From the NCBI RefSeq assembly GCF_003611735.1, contig NZ_RAWG01000028.1, positions 1 to 52,435 on the forward strand: 52,435 nt of DNA. The letters run 5' to 3'. Origin of the DNA: Corallococcus sicarius (GTDB lineage Bacteria > Myxococcota > Myxococcia > Myxococcales > Myxococcaceae). Under the pieces are notes generated by a model, which saw only the letters and a list, made by a program, of their open reading frames with translations, had not been told where the DNA came from and made no database searches. The position numbers and the translations under genes were made by a program. The first letter of the stretch is position 1, and each line of letters starts with the position of its first letter. This document shows, piece after piece, positions 21,008-28,888 of this stretch.

Positions 21008-22213
21008 TCAGGCCCGTGAGCCGGCGGCGGGAACATGGGCGGGCGCGCGCCCCAGGGGCCTGGCCACGGGCCGGCGCTCGTACATGTCCCAGGCCCACAG
21101 CAGGGCCCACTGCAGCGCGACGGTGGCGATGAAGAGCAGCGGCCACAGGCCCGAGTAGGGCAGCCGGGCGTAGTGCACGCCGAGGTAATAGACGTAGAAC
21201 TGCAGCAGGTAGGCCGTCAGCGAGTGGCGCCCCATCAGGCTGGCGGGGCGCAGCAGGAACCCCAGACGGCCGAAGTGCTCGGTGCGCAGGAGCAGGCCCA
21301 GCCCCGCCAGGGCCATGCCGCCGTAGAGCAGCAGGTAGGCCGGGCCCGGCGGGAACTTCTGCTTGGGGGACGTGAGGGCGCCCAGGGCGGAGGCCACGCC
21401 CTCCGGCAGGTGCTGGCCTCCCGAGCGCCGCAACCATACATAGACGGCCACCAGGGCCAGGCCGGTGACGGCCAGCGCGCCGCCGACCTTCACGAGGCGC
21501 CGTGCTGCCTGGAGCACCTGGCCTGCCTTCAGCAGGTCACCCAGCCACTCGCCCACGGCGCTGCCCGCCAGGTACACCCCGAACCACGGAACCAGCGGGA
21601 AGTTGGAGAAGAGGACCGACTGCACCAGATGGCCGAAGAGCACCTCTTCGGTGAGCTGCGCGGCCGGCAGTGTGGAGTTCATGCCCAGGCTCAGCACCTG
21701 GCTTCCGGCCACCAGCGCCATGCCCAGCGCCAGCCGGGCCCGGGCGCCCATGCGCGTCACCAGCAGCGGCCCCACCAGCAGCGCCACGCCAATGGTGTCT
21801 GTCATGAAGAGGATGCGCACCAGGTGCCCGGCCTCCTCCACCCAGGACAGGTAGGTGGGGACGATGAGCAGATGGCCCGCGGTGAGCAGGAACAGGCCCC
21901 GGCGCCACAGCCGGGAACGGACCGGGCCGAAGGCCCCGCGCCGCTGGGCGTACAACAACCCCAGCATCAGCCCGCTGATGAGCATGAAGGCGGGCGAGGC
22001 CAGCCGCGTCACCAGGTGCGTCTTCTGTCGCAGGGCCTCCGCCTCGCCGCCCAGCGGGCGCAGGTAGGCGTCCACGAAGTGCGCCAGGAAGACCAGCAGC
22101 ATGGCCAGCCCTCGCGCGGCGTCCACCGCCAGCAGCCGCGGGGAACTGCCTTTCAACGCCGCCGTGGCCGTTTCCCCGGAGCGGGGTCCTTCTTCTACAT
22201 GCGTGGGTGTCAC
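21008..22213 (-). CDS. DUF1624/heparan-alpha-glucosaminide N-acetyltransferase-like membrane protein
   Basis: 401 aa integral membrane protein with about 9-10 hydrophobic helices. RLLAVDAARGLAMLLVFLAHFVDAYL at the N-terminus is the hallmark of membrane acyltransferases of the YeiB/DUF1624/HGSNAT group, with an Arg-Gly pair and a His in the first helix. SPAFMLISGLMLGLLYAQRR and a Pro-containing loop after helix 5 (SNFPLVPWFGVYLAG) also match. Such enzymes pass acetyl groups across the membrane to glycans. It begins at ATG 22213. The 280 bases upstream (22214-22493) show no gene; a locally AT-richer part near 22280-22325 may hold the promoter. Confidence 0.85.
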   Translation of the reverse strand: MTPTHVEEGPRSGETATAALKGSSPRLLAVDAARGLAMLLVFLAHFVDAYLRPLGGEAEALRQKTHLVTRLASPAFMLISGLMLGLLYAQRRGAFGPVRSRLWRRGLFLLTAGHLLIVPTYLSWVEEAGHLVRILFMTDTIGVALLVGPLLVTRMGARARLALGMALVAGSQVLSLGMNSTLPAAQLTEEVLFGHLVQSVLFSNFPLVPWFGVYLAGSAVGEWLGDLLKAGQVLQAARRLVKVGGALAVTGLALVAVYVWLRRSGGQHLPEGVASALGALTSPKQKFPPGPAYLLLYGGMALAGLGLLLRTEHFGRLGFLLRPASLMGRHSLTAYLLQFYVYYLGVHYARLPYSGLWPLLFIATVALQWALLWAWDMYERRPVARPLGRAPAHVPAAGSRA

Positions 22214-22493
22214 TGGAGGGCAGCTCCTCGTCTGGAGGCCCTCTGCCCGCGGATCTCGGTAGTCATTACCTGGGCAGCCCCCCGTTTGGCTGAATCTTTA
22301 CCACCCTCTCATAATTCGAGGATGTTGTCCAGACATGCCCTCGTCCCTCGGACCCTTGGCATTGGTGAAGGGCAGGCCTGGGTTAACGGCCGAACTTCAC
22401 TTCCTTGACGTGTTTGGCATTCAAACGGCGCCCCGGTGGATCCGCACGTTGCCCGCGGCGCTGTTGCCAGGCGCCCATGGCTGAAGGCGAGGC

Positions 22494-23000
22494 TCAACCC
22501 GGGATGCCGACCTCCGCGCACGCGGCGGCCTTCAGCCGTGCGCGGTCGACGCCCAGGGCCGTCAGCGCGCGCACCACGGTGCCGCGCTCGAGGGTGCACG
22601 TGGCCGCGACGACATGCGCGCTCCGCAACAACGAGGGTCGGGTCGACTTCGACAGGGCGACGGCCTGCTGGAAGACCTGCTGCGCCTGCGGCGTCGAGCG
22701 GAAGACGCCAGGGGCGGGCCGACGCTCCACCGGCGCCTCCAGTCCACCTTCGTCCTCCGCGAACCCGGCGGCGGCCAGCGCGCCGTGGTGCGCGGACTCG
22801 ATCGCCTTGCGCAGCGCCGAGGGGTCTGCTCCGACGCGCTCGAAGGCACGCACCGCGCTTCCATCCGGAAGCTCGAGTGCCGACAGCAGCAGGTGCTCCG
22901 GGCCCGGCAGCTCTTCACCGGCGCGCAGCGCCTCCGCCTCCGCTTTCGTCAGCAATTGCCGGACGGTCCTCAGGTCCTTCACGGCGTTCAACAGTCCCAT
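22494..23000 (-). CDS. Clp N-terminal domain protein without ATPase
   Basis: 168 aa made only of a double Clp-N repeat (about 5-75 and 88-160), the adaptor- and substrate-binding module of ClpA/ClpC: ELPGPEHLLLSALELPDGSAVRAFERVGADPSALRKAIE and then STRPSLLRSAHVVAATCTLERGTVVRALTALGVD. No Walker motif follows. A strong AAGGAGG lies in front of ATG 23000. It is the second gene of a two-gene operon, 20 bases after a small HTH regulator. Stand-alone Clp-N proteins paired with such HTH proteins are widespread in actinobacteria and some myxobacteria. They have been proposed to sense misfolded or modified proteins, or to act as adaptors, but this is not settled. Confidence 0.9.
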   Translation of the reverse strand: MGLLNAVKDLRTVRQLLTKAEAEALRAGEELPGPEHLLLSALELPDGSAVRAFERVGADPSALRKAIESAHHGALAAAGFAEDEGGLEAPVERRPAPGVFRSTPQAQQVFQQAVALSKSTRPSLLRSAHVVAATCTLERGTVVRALTALGVDRARLKAAACAEVGIPG

Positions 23001-23020
23001 GACGTCCTCCTTGAGAGTGG

Positions 23021-23248
23021 TCAGCGCCCCTGCGGCTCGCGCAGCTGCGGCGTGAACTTCTTGTGGGCGGCCTGGGCGCTGATGCCGAGCGCCTCGCCAA
23101 TCTGCGCCCAGGTCCAGCCCTGGCGGACGGCCTCGATGACCGCCGCGAGCTCCAGCTGCGTCGCTCGACGGCGCAAGGCGACGACCGCCGCCAGCGCCGC
23201 CTCGGGATCATCCGGGGCCGGGATTCCCTTCAGCTCCTTCATGTCCAT
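23021..23248 (-). CDS. Small helix-turn-helix repressor-like protein
   Basis: 75 aa from ATG 23248 (73 from the second ATG, 23242). A single helix-turn-helix: LRRRATQLELAAVIEAVRQG followed by WTWAQIGEALGISAQAAHKKF. No ribosome binding site precedes either ATG. Instead the -10 element lies two bases from the first ATG, so the mRNA may be leaderless, starting at or near 23242. The gene sits under two nearly identical palindromes overlapping the -35 and -10, so it most likely represses its own operon, which includes the Clp-N gene downstream. A 31-codon upstream extension of the frame would run through the promoter and was rejected. Confidence 0.85.
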   Translation of the reverse strand: MDMKELKGIPAPDDPEAALAAVVALRRRATQLELAAVIEAVRQGWTWAQIGEALGISAQAAHKKFTPQLREPQGR

Positions 23249-23290
23249 CAACCTAGGTTGATGGACCGCTGTTGTCAACCCAGGTTGATG
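23246..23290 (-). promoter_or_regulatory. Promoter with two tandem palindromic operators (HTH/Clp-N operon)
   Basis: Read on the minus strand: -35 TTGACA (23278-23273), 17-base spacer, -10 TAGGTT (23255-23250). The -10 is inside the 18-bp perfect palindrome CATCAACCTAGGTTGATG (23246-23263). The -35 overlaps a second copy, CATCAACCTGGGTTGA (23275-23290), which matches the first in 15 of 16 positions. The centres are 27 bp apart. Binding at either copy would block polymerase. Expected transcription start is about 23242, the second ATG of the HTH gene. Confidence 0.8.
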
Positions 23291-23361
23291 GGCGCACGGA
23301 ACCCAGAACACCAGACATGCGGCCCCCCATCCGGCCGTCAACGCCCGTATGCTTCCGCGCC

Positions 23362-24084
23362 ATGACTGTGGATCCCCGGTGGGCGCGGGCCGCCCGGAAC
23401 AACGCGGAGTGGTGTGACGCCGTCTGCCGCGCGCATGGGCGCCCCGGCCGGTTCGACGACGGCCTGTGGCTCAATGCCGCGCCCGTGCCGGCCTTCTATC
23501 CGAACGCGGTCACCCTCACGGCGGAGGTCGCGGAGCGCACGCTTGAAACCCTCTCCCACCTGGACCCGCCGGGACGCTGGGGGGTCAAGGACAGCTTCGC
23601 GACGCTGGACCTGTCGGCGCGCGGCTTCGACCTGTTGATGTCCGCGCAGTGGATCCACCTGGACGCCCACGCGCCCCCACCCGACACGTCCTCGCACGTG
23701 CCCTGGCGGACGGTGCGGACACCCGGGGAGCTGGAGTCGTGGGAGGCCGCGTGGAGCCACCCGCCCGGGGCCGCCCATGCGCCGGTGTTTCCTCCAGCCC
23801 TGCTCCAGGAGGAAGGGGTCGTCTTCCTCGCCGCGGGCGATCCAGCGCGCCCCCTGGCCGGAGGCATCGCCTCACGGGCCGCGGGGGTCGTGGGCCTCTC
23901 GAACACGTTCCTCGCCGAAGGTGCGCCGCCCCTCCTCTACGCGGAGCTGCTCGCACACCTGCGGACGATGTTCCCGGGCCTTCCCGTCGTGGGCTACGAG
24001 CACGGCGAGGCGCTCGACGCGTGGCGAAGCCTGGGTTTCGAGTGCGTGGGTCCCCTGCGCGTGTGGCTCAAGCAGCGGGGCTGA
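23362..24084 (+). CDS. GNAT-like acetyltransferase
   Basis: 240 aa. The last third resembles the C-terminal part of GNAT enzymes: GVVGLSNTFLAEGAPPLLYAELLAHLRTMFPGLPVVGYEHGEALDAWRSLGFECVGPLRVW, that is, the beta4-alpha4 turn to the final strands with the A-W-x-x-L-G-F-E motif. The acetyl-CoA-binding loop (Q/RxxGxG/A) is not obvious. The N-terminal 120 residues (RNNAEWCDAVCRAHG, LDLSARGFDLLMSAQWI) match no motif I know. The ATG at 23362 was chosen because 30 upstream codons run into the operators of the opposite operon. Convergent with the trypsin gene across a shared terminator. Confidence 0.7.
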   Translation: MTVDPRWARAARNNAEWCDAVCRAHGRPGRFDDGLWLNAAPVPAFYPNAVTLTAEVAERTLETLSHLDPPGRWGVKDSFATLDLSARGFDLLMSAQWIHLDAHAPPPDTSSHVPWRTVRTPGELESWEAAWSHPPGAAHAPVFPPALLQEEGVVFLAAGDPARPLAGGIASRAAGVVGLSNTFLAEGAPPLLYAELLAHLRTMFPGLPVVGYEHGEALDAWRSLGFECVGPLRVWLKQRG

Positions 24085-24092
24085 GCCCCCTC

Positions 24093-24114
24093 CCCGGCTT
24101 CATCAGAAGCCGGG
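24093..24114. terminator. Bidirectional hairpin between convergent genes
   Basis: CCCGGCTTC (24093-24101), loop ATCA, GAAGCCGGG (24106-24114): a perfect 9-bp stem placed 8 bases after the GNAT-like stop and 23 bases after the stop of the minus-strand protease gene. Confidence 0.75.
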
Positions 24115-24137
24115 CGGAGCCTCGCTGCCCCGGGGCG

Positions 24138-25070
24138 CTACCGGGAAGCAGCGTGAGCGCCCTGGCTCCTGTGGAGTTGAATCTGCGCTTGGATCCACGG
24201 GATGTAATGGGAGACCCGGGCGTAGACACCCGGCAAGCCCGGCCTCGCGCAGCCAACACCAAAGCTCGTGATCCCCTGGAGCGTGTAGCCCTTTGCCTGC
24301 TTCATGACCAGGGGCCCTCCACTGTCACCCTGACACGCGTCCTTGCCTCCCTGCGCGTACCCGGCCCCGAGCATCGCCTGCGAGTCGATGAGGACGCCTT
24401 GAGAAGCGTACATCCTCGCCAACTGCCGGGAATTCACGGTGGGGACTCCCACCTGCATCAGGATGGTGGACGTGTCGTAGCCCCCCTCCCTGGTCAGGCC
24501 CCACCCCGCGACCGTGGCCATCACGTTGTCTGGAACCTGCTCGCCATCAACCGGGAGGCAGACAGGGACGGGCGTGGGTCCAGGCGTGAGTGAAGGGGCC
24601 ACGTTGGGGCGCATGCTGGAGGATTGGCCGCACCCTCCGGCAATGGATGGGTTGAACTTGATGGGGCTTTCGAGCACGAGGACGGCGACATCGTTCATCG
24701 TCGTGTCAGGGTCGTAGTCCGGATGCTCGACCACGCGCTTGACGGGAACGCGGACCTGACCGGCCATGGGATGCAGCAGGTCATGTGCTCCTGCGACCAC
24801 CGTGAAACGGTAAACACCGTCCGCGACACAATGAGCCGCCGTGAGAATGATATTGCTCTCGTCCCGGGTGCCCGTCCTGACGATGGAGCCCCCACAGAAG
24901 TGGCTGCCATCGGCCTGAAGGCTGACAATCCAGGGGTGGCTGCCTGGACGCGCCTCGACGCCCCCCACGATCTCCTGGCCAACGCGGTCCACGGCCTCGA
25001 CGCGGTCCAGCTCCGCACCACCACAGCCCAACAGACTCACCGCGACGACAACACTCCACCCCAAGCGCAT
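24138..25070 (-). CDS. Trypsin-like (S1) serine protease lipoprotein
   Basis: 310 aa. ATG at 25070 follows AGGAGAGG; a TTG six codons upstream lacks support. The lipobox LLGC gives Cys16. The zymogen-type IVGG lies at 34-37. Catalytic triad: His80 (TAAHC), Asp127 (NDVAVL) and Ser250 (GDSGGP). Asp244, six residues before the Ser, is the S1-pocket Asp, so cleavage after Arg/Lys is predicted. Cys residues occur in the positions of typical chymotrypsin-fold disulfides. Secreted or surface-bound proteases of this kind serve predation and nutrient acquisition in myxobacteria; the specific role is inferred. The 160 bases upstream hold its promoter; no box is clear. Confidence 0.95.
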   Translation of the reverse strand: MRLGWSVVVAVSLLGCGGAELDRVEAVDRVGQEIVGGVEARPGSHPWIVSLQADGSHFCGGSIVRTGTRDESNIILTAAHCVADGVYRFTVVAGAHDLLHPMAGQVRVPVKRVVEHPDYDPDTTMNDVAVLVLESPIKFNPSIAGGCGQSSSMRPNVAPSLTPGPTPVPVCLPVDGEQVPDNVMATVAGWGLTREGGYDTSTILMQVGVPTVNSRQLARMYASQGVLIDSQAMLGAGYAQGGKDACQGDSGGPLVMKQAKGYTLQGITSFGVGCARPGLPGVYARVSHYIPWIQAQIQLHRSQGAHAASR

Positions 25071-25231
25071 GGACCTCTCCTGTTTCAAATGGAGAGGCCG
25101 GTGCTAGCAAGCCATGGGCCACGAGCCTGCGAAGGGAGCCGTGCGCCGTTCCGCGGAGCGGCGGGCGGGCTGACACGTCAAGACACGTCCGGTGGCTCCT
25201 GGGACGCGTCAGGCCCCTTGGACGGAGAGGC

Positions 25232-26533
25232 TCAGAGCCCTTCGCGCAGGTTCTCCTCCGCGATGCCCGTGAGTCGTGACACGTGCTTGTGAAGCCACGT
25301 GCCGAAGGGCTGGATGCGCGCGGGAGGCGTCTTCCTGGGGAGCGCTTGCATGCTTTCGTCGAACGGAACGACGGCGTGCTCCCCCGTCGGAGACTTCGTG
25401 CGGTGGTCAAAGGCGAAGGACCTGTCGACGTGCCACCCGCCGTGGAACACGAAGAGGTTCTCCAGGTCCTCGTTGCCGGTGGCCTCCACGAGCCCGTCGA
25501 TGTCGTAGATGTCGTCGGAGATCTCCAGACAACTCCAGCCGCCGCCCGTGACGTTGCCGCACAGGAACGTGGGCAGGCCCTTGTCGATGGTGTTGTCCAC
25601 CATCCAGGTGATGGAGCCGTACACGCGCAGGAAGTAGTCCCAGCTCGACTCGCCCTTCCTGGGCTTGAGCGCCTTCGCGCCGTTCCAGCTCCCGATGCGG
25701 TCTTTGTATTCGCGCTTGAAGAGGGACAGCTGTTGGCCGAGCGAGGCCATGCGCCGGGGCTCCTTCTTCACGTCCAGGTGCTCCGCGACGAAGTGCGCCT
25801 TGGGGAAGCGCTCGTGGAGGTCCTTCAGCATCGCGATGGCCGTGTCGACGGCCGCGTAGGCGTCCTGGGGTTTCGCGAAGGCGGGGCCCTTGGGCGCGGG
25901 AGACTTCTTCGGGGAGCCCTTCGGAGCCTTCGGTTCGGGATTGGGGTACTTCGCATCCCGGAGCTCGACGGTGTGCAGGACGAAGCCCTCCTTCTCTTTT
26001 GCGCGAATGCGCTTCTCCGCCCGCGCGATGGCTTCCTCGTGGCTCGCGGTGACGGTCTCGTTGCGATACTGCTCGATGGTCCGGTCCCCATCGACGCAGA
26101 TGTCCCAACCGATTGATGGGCCCTTGCGGTACTCACGGACCGTCACGCGCTTCTTCGTCGCGTTCCAGGGGTTGCCGTCGCGGAAGCCGAGCTTCCGGTA
26201 GCGCGCCACCAGCGCTTCGACGTCCGTCGCCTCCACGAGCGACAGGAGGTAGGCGCCGTTCATGGTGCCGCGGCGGACCACCGCCTGCGTCCCTCGGACT
26301 TCCACGTCGACGAAGAGGAGCGACAGTGGCTTGAAGAGCGTGAACCGCTCCTTCACGGGCGTGGTGAGCTTCAGCGCCCCGGGCTCCGGCTTGTGGAGGG
26401 TTCCCTCGCTCCAGACCCGCAGCTCGCCGCCCGCTGAATAGAGCCAGACCTCGTCTTTCAGCGAGAGCTGGGGATCCGAGTACCAGATGGCCTCGCCGCC
26501 ATTGAGCTTCTGCAGGTTCTTCCAGTTGGGCAT
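25232..26533 (-). CDS. Protein with WGR-like and SMI1/KNR4 (SUKH)-like segments
   Basis: 433 aa, no signal peptide or membrane helix. ATG at 26533 begins MPNWKNLQKL; 74 upstream codons in frame lack coding character. Residues about 142-190 (GWDICVDGDRTIEQYRNETVTASHEEAIARAEKRIRAKEKEGF) look like a WGR-type domain. A Lys/Pro/Ala linker (about 200-222) follows. The C-terminus (about 320-425: GGGWSCLEISDDIYDIDG and GEHAVVPFDESMQ, ending FGTWLHKHVSRL) resembles SUKH proteins. SUKH domains often act as immunity proteins to nuclease toxins and WGR domains occur in DNA-damage proteins. No toxin partner is adjacent. Both assignments are by eye and moderate. Confidence 0.65.
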   Translation of the reverse strand: MPNWKNLQKLNGGEAIWYSDPQLSLKDEVWLYSAGGELRVWSEGTLHKPEPGALKLTTPVKERFTLFKPLSLLFVDVEVRGTQAVVRRGTMNGAYLLSLVEATDVEALVARYRKLGFRDGNPWNATKKRVTVREYRKGPSIGWDICVDGDRTIEQYRNETVTASHEEAIARAEKRIRAKEKEGFVLHTVELRDAKYPNPEPKAPKGSPKKSPAPKGPAFAKPQDAYAAVDTAIAMLKDLHERFPKAHFVAEHLDVKKEPRRMASLGQQLSLFKREYKDRIGSWNGAKALKPRKGESSWDYFLRVYGSITWMVDNTIDKGLPTFLCGNVTGGGWSCLEISDDIYDIDGLVEATGNEDLENLFVFHGGWHVDRSFAFDHRTKSPTGEHAVVPFDESMQALPRKTPPARIQPFGTWLHKHVSRLTGIAEENLREGL

Positions 26534-26736
26534 GGCGGGCTTCTTCGCACGGGAATCGTGGGCGGCATATCGGAGAGTCGTCGTGGTGCACCACGCCCAG
26601 GACAACGTCGACTTCCTGGCGCCCTGAGAATGCCAGACACGCTCAATGCGTCGCAGTGTCGGCTTTCGTAGTACTCTTTCGTAGCAACCGTGCATTCCCC
26701 TGAACGCAGTCGCCACCCCTCGAAAGGAACGTCGCC

Positions 26737-27333
26737 ATGTCGAAGGTTGTCGCAATCATGTCCATGTCGCTCGATGGCTACGTCGCCGACCGCAACGATG
26801 GCGTGGCCGAGGTGTTCGACTGGTACTTCAGCTCGGGGGACGTCGAATTCCACACCGGAGGGTCGGACCCCATGACGTTCAAGGTGTCCGGGCCGAGCGC
26901 CGAGCACCTTCGCGCCCTCACGTCCGGACTGGGTGCCATGCTCACCGGTCGACGCACCTTCGACGTCGCCCAGGGCTGGGGCGGAAATCACGCTTGGGGA
27001 CCCGCATTCGTCCTGACCCACCACATCCCCGCGGGATGGCCGCGACCCGACTCGACGGTCCACTTCGTGACCGACGGCATCGAAAGCGCCGTGAACCAGG
27101 CCAAGGCCGCCGCCGCCGGGAAGTCCGTTGGGGTCCATGGCGCTGACACCCTCCAGCAGTTGCTGAATGCGGGCCTCCTCGACGAAATCCACGTCGACAT
27201 CGCGGCGGTTCTTCTTGGCTCCGGAGTGCGACTCTTTGACCACCTCACCGGCACGCCCGCCGTCCTTGGCAACCCGACGGTGATTCCGGGCGTCGGCGTT
27301 ACCCACCTGCGCTACCCGGTACGAAAGGCGTAG
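26737..27333 (+). CDS. Dihydrofolate reductase family protein (RibD C-terminal-like)
   Basis: 198 aa. MSKVVAIMSMSLDGYVADRNDGVAEVFDWY is the typical start of the YwjB/YyaP-like branch of the DHFR/RibD-C fold. LTGRRTFDVAQGWGG and SVGVHGADTLQQLLNAGLLDEIHVDIAAVLLGSGVRLFDHL are the NADPH-binding and C-terminal motifs. It is likely an NAD(P)H-dependent reductase of a small heterocycle, not a housekeeping DHFR. ATG at 26737 follows AAAGGA. The divergent upstream gene is 203 bases away; that gap contains CTTTCGTAG twice (26663-26671, 26676-26684), a possible regulator site. Confidence 0.92.
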   Translation: MSKVVAIMSMSLDGYVADRNDGVAEVFDWYFSSGDVEFHTGGSDPMTFKVSGPSAEHLRALTSGLGAMLTGRRTFDVAQGWGGNHAWGPAFVLTHHIPAGWPRPDSTVHFVTDGIESAVNQAKAAAAGKSVGVHGADTLQQLLNAGLLDEIHVDIAAVLLGSGVRLFDHLTGTPAVLGNPTVIPGVGVTHLRYPVRKA

Positions 27334-27432
27334 TCCCACCCCCCACCGGCCTGGGGCGTGACGCGGACGCATGCATCGTTTGCGCGGCCGGGGACTCCTG
27401 GAGAAGCCCTCTTCCGGGCGCAGGGAGCCCCT

Positions 27433-28839
27433 ATGCGCAACCCGTCGAAATCCATCGCAGTCGTGGCTGTCCTTCTCGTGGGCCTGCTCCTGGGGGGGCC
27501 CGCCGCCGCGCATGACTCGCTGCGCGAGCGGATTGAAGCCTTCGTGCGCGCCGAGCAGAAACGGCAGAAGGTGCCCGGTCTCGCCGTGGGGGTCGTGAGT
27601 CACGGGCGGGTCGTGCTGGCGAAAGGGTATGGCTTCGCGAACCTGGAGCACCAGGTCCCCGTGGAGACGGACACCCTCTTCCAGTCCGGCTCCGTGGGGA
27701 AGATGTTCACCGCGATGGCGGTGATGCTCCAGGTGGAGGCCGGCAGGGTGGCGCTGTCCGACAGCATCACGAAGTACTTCCCCGACGCGCCCGCGACGTG
27801 GCGGCCCATCACGGTGCGCCACCTGCTGACGCACACCTCCGGCGTCGGCGACATCTACGACGTGCTCGACCTCCGGCAGGACTACACCGACGCGGATTAC
27901 CTGCAGATCGCCTATGGGCGACCCCTCCAGTTCCCCGCCGGCCTGCGCTTCAACTACAGCAACACCGGCTACGTCCTGCTGGGCATCCTGGTGAACCAGG
28001 TCGCGGGCACCTCCTACATCAACGTCCTGGGGTCGCAGGTCTTCCGGCCCGCGCACATGACGTCCGCGCGAGGCATCAGCGAGGAGGACGTCATCCCGAA
28101 CCGCGCGGCCGGCTACAGCGTGGTCAACGGCGTGGTGAAGAACCAGGAGTGGGTGTCGCCGTCGCTGAATCGCAACGCGGACGGTTCGCTCTACTTCTCC
28201 TTGAAGGACATGCTGGCCTGGGACGCCGCCGTGGACCAGCGGGCCCTCCTGGGCCGGGGGAGCTGGCAGCAGATCCTCACCCCCGTGAAGCTCAACAGCG
28301 GGGCCTCCTATCCGTATGGCTTTGGCTGGATGCTCCAGGAGCGCGCGGGCAAGCCACTGCATCAGCACACCGGTAGCTGGCAGGGCTTCCTCAGCATCTA
28401 CTCCCGCTTCCTCGGGGACGGGCTGTCCATCGTGGTGTTGCTCAATTCCAACAGCGCGAACCCGACGGCGTTCGCGGACGGGATCGCGGCCATCGTGAAC
28501 CCCGCGCTCGCGGTGCCACCCCTGGCGCCCATCCCCGACCAGGAGCCGGCGCTGACGGCGCGGTTCACGGCGCTGCTCGAACAGCTCCGGAACGGGACGC
28601 TGGATCCGGCGGAGTTCGCGTACGTCCCGAGCTGGTACTTCCCGGAGGTCGTGCCGTACTACCAGGACCTGTTGCAGGACCTGGGGCCGGCGGGGCCGCT
28701 CGTCCTGGCGAAGCGCGAGGCGCTGGGCGATGACCTCGTCTCCACGTACCTGGTGAAGTTCGGGACCACGACCTGGCGCTACAAGGTGAGCATCCTCCCG
28801 GATGGCCGCGTGACCCACCTCGGCCTGGCTGGGAACTGA
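27433..28839 (+). CDS. Secreted serine hydrolase, class C beta-lactamase/D-Ala-D-Ala carboxypeptidase-like
   Basis: 468 aa. ATG at 27433 follows GGGAG and gives a signal peptide ending GGPAAA. Motifs of the serine beta-lactamase fold: Ser87-Val-Gly-Lys90 (SxxK), Tyr-Ser-Asn in FNYSNTGYVLLG (YxN), and HTGSWQG in place of the KTG box, as in many non-lactamase members. TVRHLLTHTSGVGD is the usual DUF-type signature of this esterase/peptidase group. About 110 C-terminal residues (ALTARFTALLEQLRNGTLDP onward) form an extra domain. Likely acts on peptides or esters in the periplasm; antibiotic resistance is not implied. Confidence 0.93.
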   Translation: MRNPSKSIAVVAVLLVGLLLGGPAAAHDSLRERIEAFVRAEQKRQKVPGLAVGVVSHGRVVLAKGYGFANLEHQVPVETDTLFQSGSVGKMFTAMAVMLQVEAGRVALSDSITKYFPDAPATWRPITVRHLLTHTSGVGDIYDVLDLRQDYTDADYLQIAYGRPLQFPAGLRFNYSNTGYVLLGILVNQVAGTSYINVLGSQVFRPAHMTSARGISEEDVIPNRAAGYSVVNGVVKNQEWVSPSLNRNADGSLYFSLKDMLAWDAAVDQRALLGRGSWQQILTPVKLNSGASYPYGFGWMLQERAGKPLHQHTGSWQGFLSIYSRFLGDGLSIVVLLNSNSANPTAFADGIAAIVNPALAVPPLAPIPDQEPALTARFTALLEQLRNGTLDPAEFAYVPSWYFPEVVPYYQDLLQDLGPAGPLVLAKREALGDDLVSTYLVKFGTTTWRYKVSILPDGRVTHLGLAGN

Positions 28840-28888
28840 ACCCACCTCTAGTCCACGGGCGGAGCGGCGGCGCATAGGATGCGCCGCC

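Noticed and set aside
22214-22493. Promoter or small RNA in the 280-base gap before the acyltransferase gene
   Set aside because: A locally AT-richer stretch exists, but no -35/-10 pair, terminator or conserved fold can be fixed.
23249-23341. 31-codon N-terminal extension of the HTH protein
   Set aside because: It would translate through the -35/-10 elements and both palindromes.
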